DNA of 14,382 nucleotides from assembly GCA_900754145.1 (NCBI GenBank), contig CAAEBW010000219.1:1-14382 (forward strand). Direction: 5' to 3'. How positions within the stretch are numbered: position 1 is the first letter of the stretch; each line of letters begins with the position of its first letter. This DNA comes from Clostridia bacterium (GTDB taxonomy: Bacteria > Bacillota > Clostridia > Oscillospirales > Acutalibacteraceae). Positions 12,378 through 14,382 of the stretch are shown here, piece by piece. Under the pieces are notes generated by a model. It had not been told where the DNA came from. It saw only the letters and a program-made list of their open reading frames with translations, and ran no database searches. Position numbers and translations under genes: made by a program.

Positions 12378-13280
12378 ATGGTATATACAGTCACCTTTAA
12401 TCCCGCTCTTGACTATGTAATGAATTTAAAATCGCTTTCAACCGACGATATTAACCGCACGGAATCGGAGGAGCTTTATTACGGCGGCAAGGGCATAAAC
12501 GTATCGGCAATTCTGTCCCGACTTGGGATCCCCAACATCGCACTCGGCTTCACCGCGGGCTTCACGGGAAAAAAGCTAAGGGAAATGCTTGACGCGGACG
12601 GGATAAAAAACGATTTTGTCGAGCTTGACAGCGGTTTTACCAGAATAAACGTAAAAATTAAATACGGTAAGGAGCTTGACATTAACGCAAACGGTCCCGA
12701 AATCACCGATAATAAGACAACAGAGCTTTTCGGAAGGTTAGGGCAGCTTAAAGAGGGCGATTATCTCGTCCTTGCGGGAAGCGTTCCCCCCTCTCTGCCC
12801 GACGATTTATACAGCAAAATTCTTAAAGAGCTTTACGGCAAGGGTATAAAGGTTGTTGTTGACACAACGGGAAATCAGCTCTTAAATGTTCTTGAATACA
12901 AGCCTTTTTTAATAAAGCCCAATCATCACGAGCTTGCGGAAATATTCGGCGAGGTAATGGACACCACCGAAAAAATAACTTTTTACGCAAAAAAACTAAA
13001 GGAAATGGGGGCGGTAAACGTCCTTGTTTCAAGGGGCAGCGACGGCGCGGTGCTTGTCGATGAAAACGATGAGGTATATCCCGCAAGCGCAGTCGAGGGT
13101 AAGCTTGTAAACTCGGTAGGCTGCGGCGATTCAATGGTAGCGGGCTTTATTGCGGGCTATATTAAAAGCGGCAATTATAAGGACGCACTTAAGCTTTCGG
13201 TTGCAAGCTCGGCGGCAACGGCATTCTCAAAGGAATTGGCTAAAGCCGAGGAGATAAATAAAATTTATAAAACTTTATGA
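12378..13280 (+). CDS. fruK: 1-phosphofructokinase
   Basis: A 300-residue PfkB-family kinase that phosphorylates fructose-1-phosphate to fructose-1,6-bisphosphate. It starts MVYTVTFNPALDYV, typical of 1-phosphofructokinases; the sugar-binding motif GGKGINVS is at 36-43, AGSVPP at 133-138, KPNHHE at 180-185, and the catalytic base is D251 in SVGCGDSMVAGF. The usual anion-hole motif is GAGD; here the alanine is cysteine, a conservative change outside the catalytic residue. A strong ribosome binding site (AAAGGAG) precedes the ATG, 22 bases after the regulator gene. Its position between fruR and fruA separates it from the related tagatose-6-phosphate kinase. Confidence 0.95.
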   Translation: MVYTVTFNPALDYVMNLKSLSTDDINRTESEELYYGGKGINVSAILSRLGIPNIALGFTAGFTGKKLREMLDADGIKNDFVELDSGFTRINVKIKYGKELDINANGPEITDNKTTELFGRLGQLKEGDYLVLAGSVPPSLPDDLYSKILKELYGKGIKVVVDTTGNQLLNVLEYKPFLIKPNHHELAEIFGEVMDTTEKITFYAKKLKEMGAVNVLVSRGSDGAVLVDENDEVYPASAVEGKLVNSVGCGDSMVAGFIAGYIKSGNYKDALKLSVASSAATAFSKELAKAEEINKIYKTL

Positions 13281-13295
13281 AAGGGGAAAACCACT

Positions 13296-14382
13296 ATGCG
13301 CATCACCGATTTGTTAAAATCAAACGCAATAGAGCTTGGCGTTAATCTCGCTTCAAAGGATGAAGCTATCGACAGGCTCGTTGCACTCCACGAAAAGGCG
13401 GGTAATCTTAAGGATTCCGCCAAGTTTAAGGAGGACATTTTAAAGAGAGAGGAGCACTCCACAACCGCTATCGGCGAGGGAATAGCAGTACCCCACGCAA
13501 AATCGGCGGCGGTTAAAGCCCCCGCCCTTTCCTGTATCACCGTTCCCTCGGGAATTGATTACGCCGCTCCCGACGGCAAGCCCTCAGACCTTTTATTTAT
13601 GATTGCCGCCACCGAGGACGGAGATGTTCATCTGGAAATTCTTTCCCGACTTATGGTTATGCTTATGGACGCGGATTTCGCGAACGCCCTCAGAAATGCA
13701 AAAAGCACCGAGGAATTCTTAAAAATCATAGACGATAAGGAAACCGAAAAATATCCCGATGAGAAAAAGGATGAGCCTAAAAAGGAGGGCTACCGTATTT
13801 TAGCGGTTACCGCCTGCCCCACAGGTATTGCCCATACCTATATGGCGGCTGAAGCTCTCGAAAAGGCGGGCGAAAAAATGGGTTACGCCCTAAAGGCTGA
13901 GACCAACGGCTCAGGCGGCGCTAAAAACGTACTTACCAAAAAAGAGATAGCCGAATGTGACGGCATTATCATAGCTGCCGACAAAAATGTAGAAATGGCA
14001 CGCTTTGACGGAAAGCCCGTCTTAAAGGTATCGGTTTCAAGCGGTATCAACAAGCCCGAGGAGCTTATACAAAAGGTTATTGACGGTAAAGCTCCGATTT
14101 ATCACCACGACGGCGAGGTAAGCTCGGATATTGACGGAGAGGAAAAAGAGAGCTTTGGCAGAAAGCTTTACAAGCACCTTATGAACGGCGTTTCGCATAT
14201 GCTTCCCTTCGTTGTGGGCGGCGGTGTGCTGATTGCCCTCGGCTTCCTTATAGATACGATAGCGGGCAACGCCAATGTCGGCGGTAACTTCGGCTTTACC
14301 AACCCCGTAGCGGCGGTTGTTTTCTGGATAGGAAAAGCGGCATTCGCCTTTATGCTCCCGATTTTAGCGGGCTACATTGCCC
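13296..14382 (+). CDS. fruA: Fructose-specific PTS enzyme IIABC (partial, 3' end beyond the window)
   Basis: The first 362 codons are present. Residues 1 to about 147 form the EIIA domain of the fructose-mannitol family with the phosphorylated histidine H67 in GIAVPHAK. A charged linker (about 148-164) follows. Residues 165 to about 262 form EIIB with the phosphocysteine C174 in VTACPTGIAHTYMAAEAL. The membrane EIIC domain begins near residue 275 (KLYKHLMNGVSHMLPFVVGGG) and is cut by the window edge. The protein imports fructose while phosphorylating it to fructose-1-phosphate, the substrate of the upstream kinase. No HPr-like domain is seen in the part present. The start has AAAGGGG before it and lies 15 bases after fruK. 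Confidence 0.95.
   Translation, partial: MRITDLLKSNAIELGVNLASKDEAIDRLVALHEKAGNLKDSAKFKEDILKREEHSTTAIGEGIAVPHAKSAAVKAPALSCITVPSGIDYAAPDGKPSDLLFMIAATEDGDVHLEILSRLMVMLMDADFANALRNAKSTEEFLKIIDDKETEKYPDEKKDEPKKEGYRILAVTACPTGIAHTYMAAEALEKAGEKMGYALKAETNGSGGAKNVLTKKEIAECDGIIIAADKNVEMARFDGKPVLKVSVSSGINKPEELIQKVIDGKAPIYHHDGEVSSDIDGEEKESFGRKLYKHLMNGVSHMLPFVVGGGVLIALGFLIDTIAGNANVGGNFGFTNPVAAVVFWIGKAAFAFMLPILAGYIA

Overview
The window looks like part of a chromosome from an anaerobic Firmicute of class Clostridia, most likely in the Oscillospiraceae/Ruminococcaceae range. This is an inference from gene families and layout: a YerC/TrpR-like regulator heading a his operon, a HisZ-HisG fusion, a YtrA-type GntR regulator with its own ABC exporter, a DeoR-FruK-FruA fructose operon, consensus sigma-A type promoters with 17-bp spacers, and a Firmicutes-type holin-like toxin. 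No rRNA, tRNA, CRISPR array or intact insertion sequence was seen.

Layout. (1) 1-275, minus: the 5' part of a BaiN/HI0933-type flavoprotein gene, running off the left edge, with its promoter just upstream. (2) 386-689: an apparently gene-free gap that holds a compact type I toxin-antitoxin locus. A 31-residue membrane peptide is encoded on the minus strand, and a convergent antisense RNA lies on the plus strand, each with its own near-consensus promoter. The two transcripts would start with the same 12 bases, and the toxin ribosome binding site lies in a GAAA-tetraloop hairpin. (3) 745-9055, minus: a ten-gene histidine biosynthesis operon, yerC-hisZG-hisD-hisC-hisB-hisH-hisA-hisF-hisIE-hisK. 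Most joints are 4-base ATGA overlaps. It encodes the whole pathway from PRPP and ATP to histidine, including a PHP-type histidinol-phosphatase. An imperfect inverted repeat spans its promoter and may be the operator of the first gene product. (4) 9127-9312: a rho-independent terminator, a 79-bp miniature element whose two arms are themselves hairpins, and another long hairpin. (5) 9317-11183, minus: a GntR (YtrA-like) regulator, an ABC ATPase and a six-helix permease, with a palindromic operator over the start site. (6) 11184-11605: a divergent control region with the GntR promoter/operator, an unexplained structured stretch, and two clusters of 10-bp repeats that fit a DeoR-family regulator. 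(7) 11606-14382, plus: fructose operon with a DeoR/FruR regulator, 1-phosphofructokinase and the fructose PTS enzyme IIABC, the last cut by the right edge.

How the parts work together. The his operon is one translationally coupled unit in which the catalytic and regulatory parts of the first enzyme are one polypeptide and the regulator gene comes first. In the fructose operon FruA imports fructose as fructose-1-phosphate, FruK converts it to fructose-1,6-bisphosphate, and the DeoR protein probably senses the sugar phosphate and represses its own operon. The GntR-ABC unit looks like a self-regulated exporter of unknown substrate. The toxin-antitoxin locus is the least obvious content and the item most worth testing.
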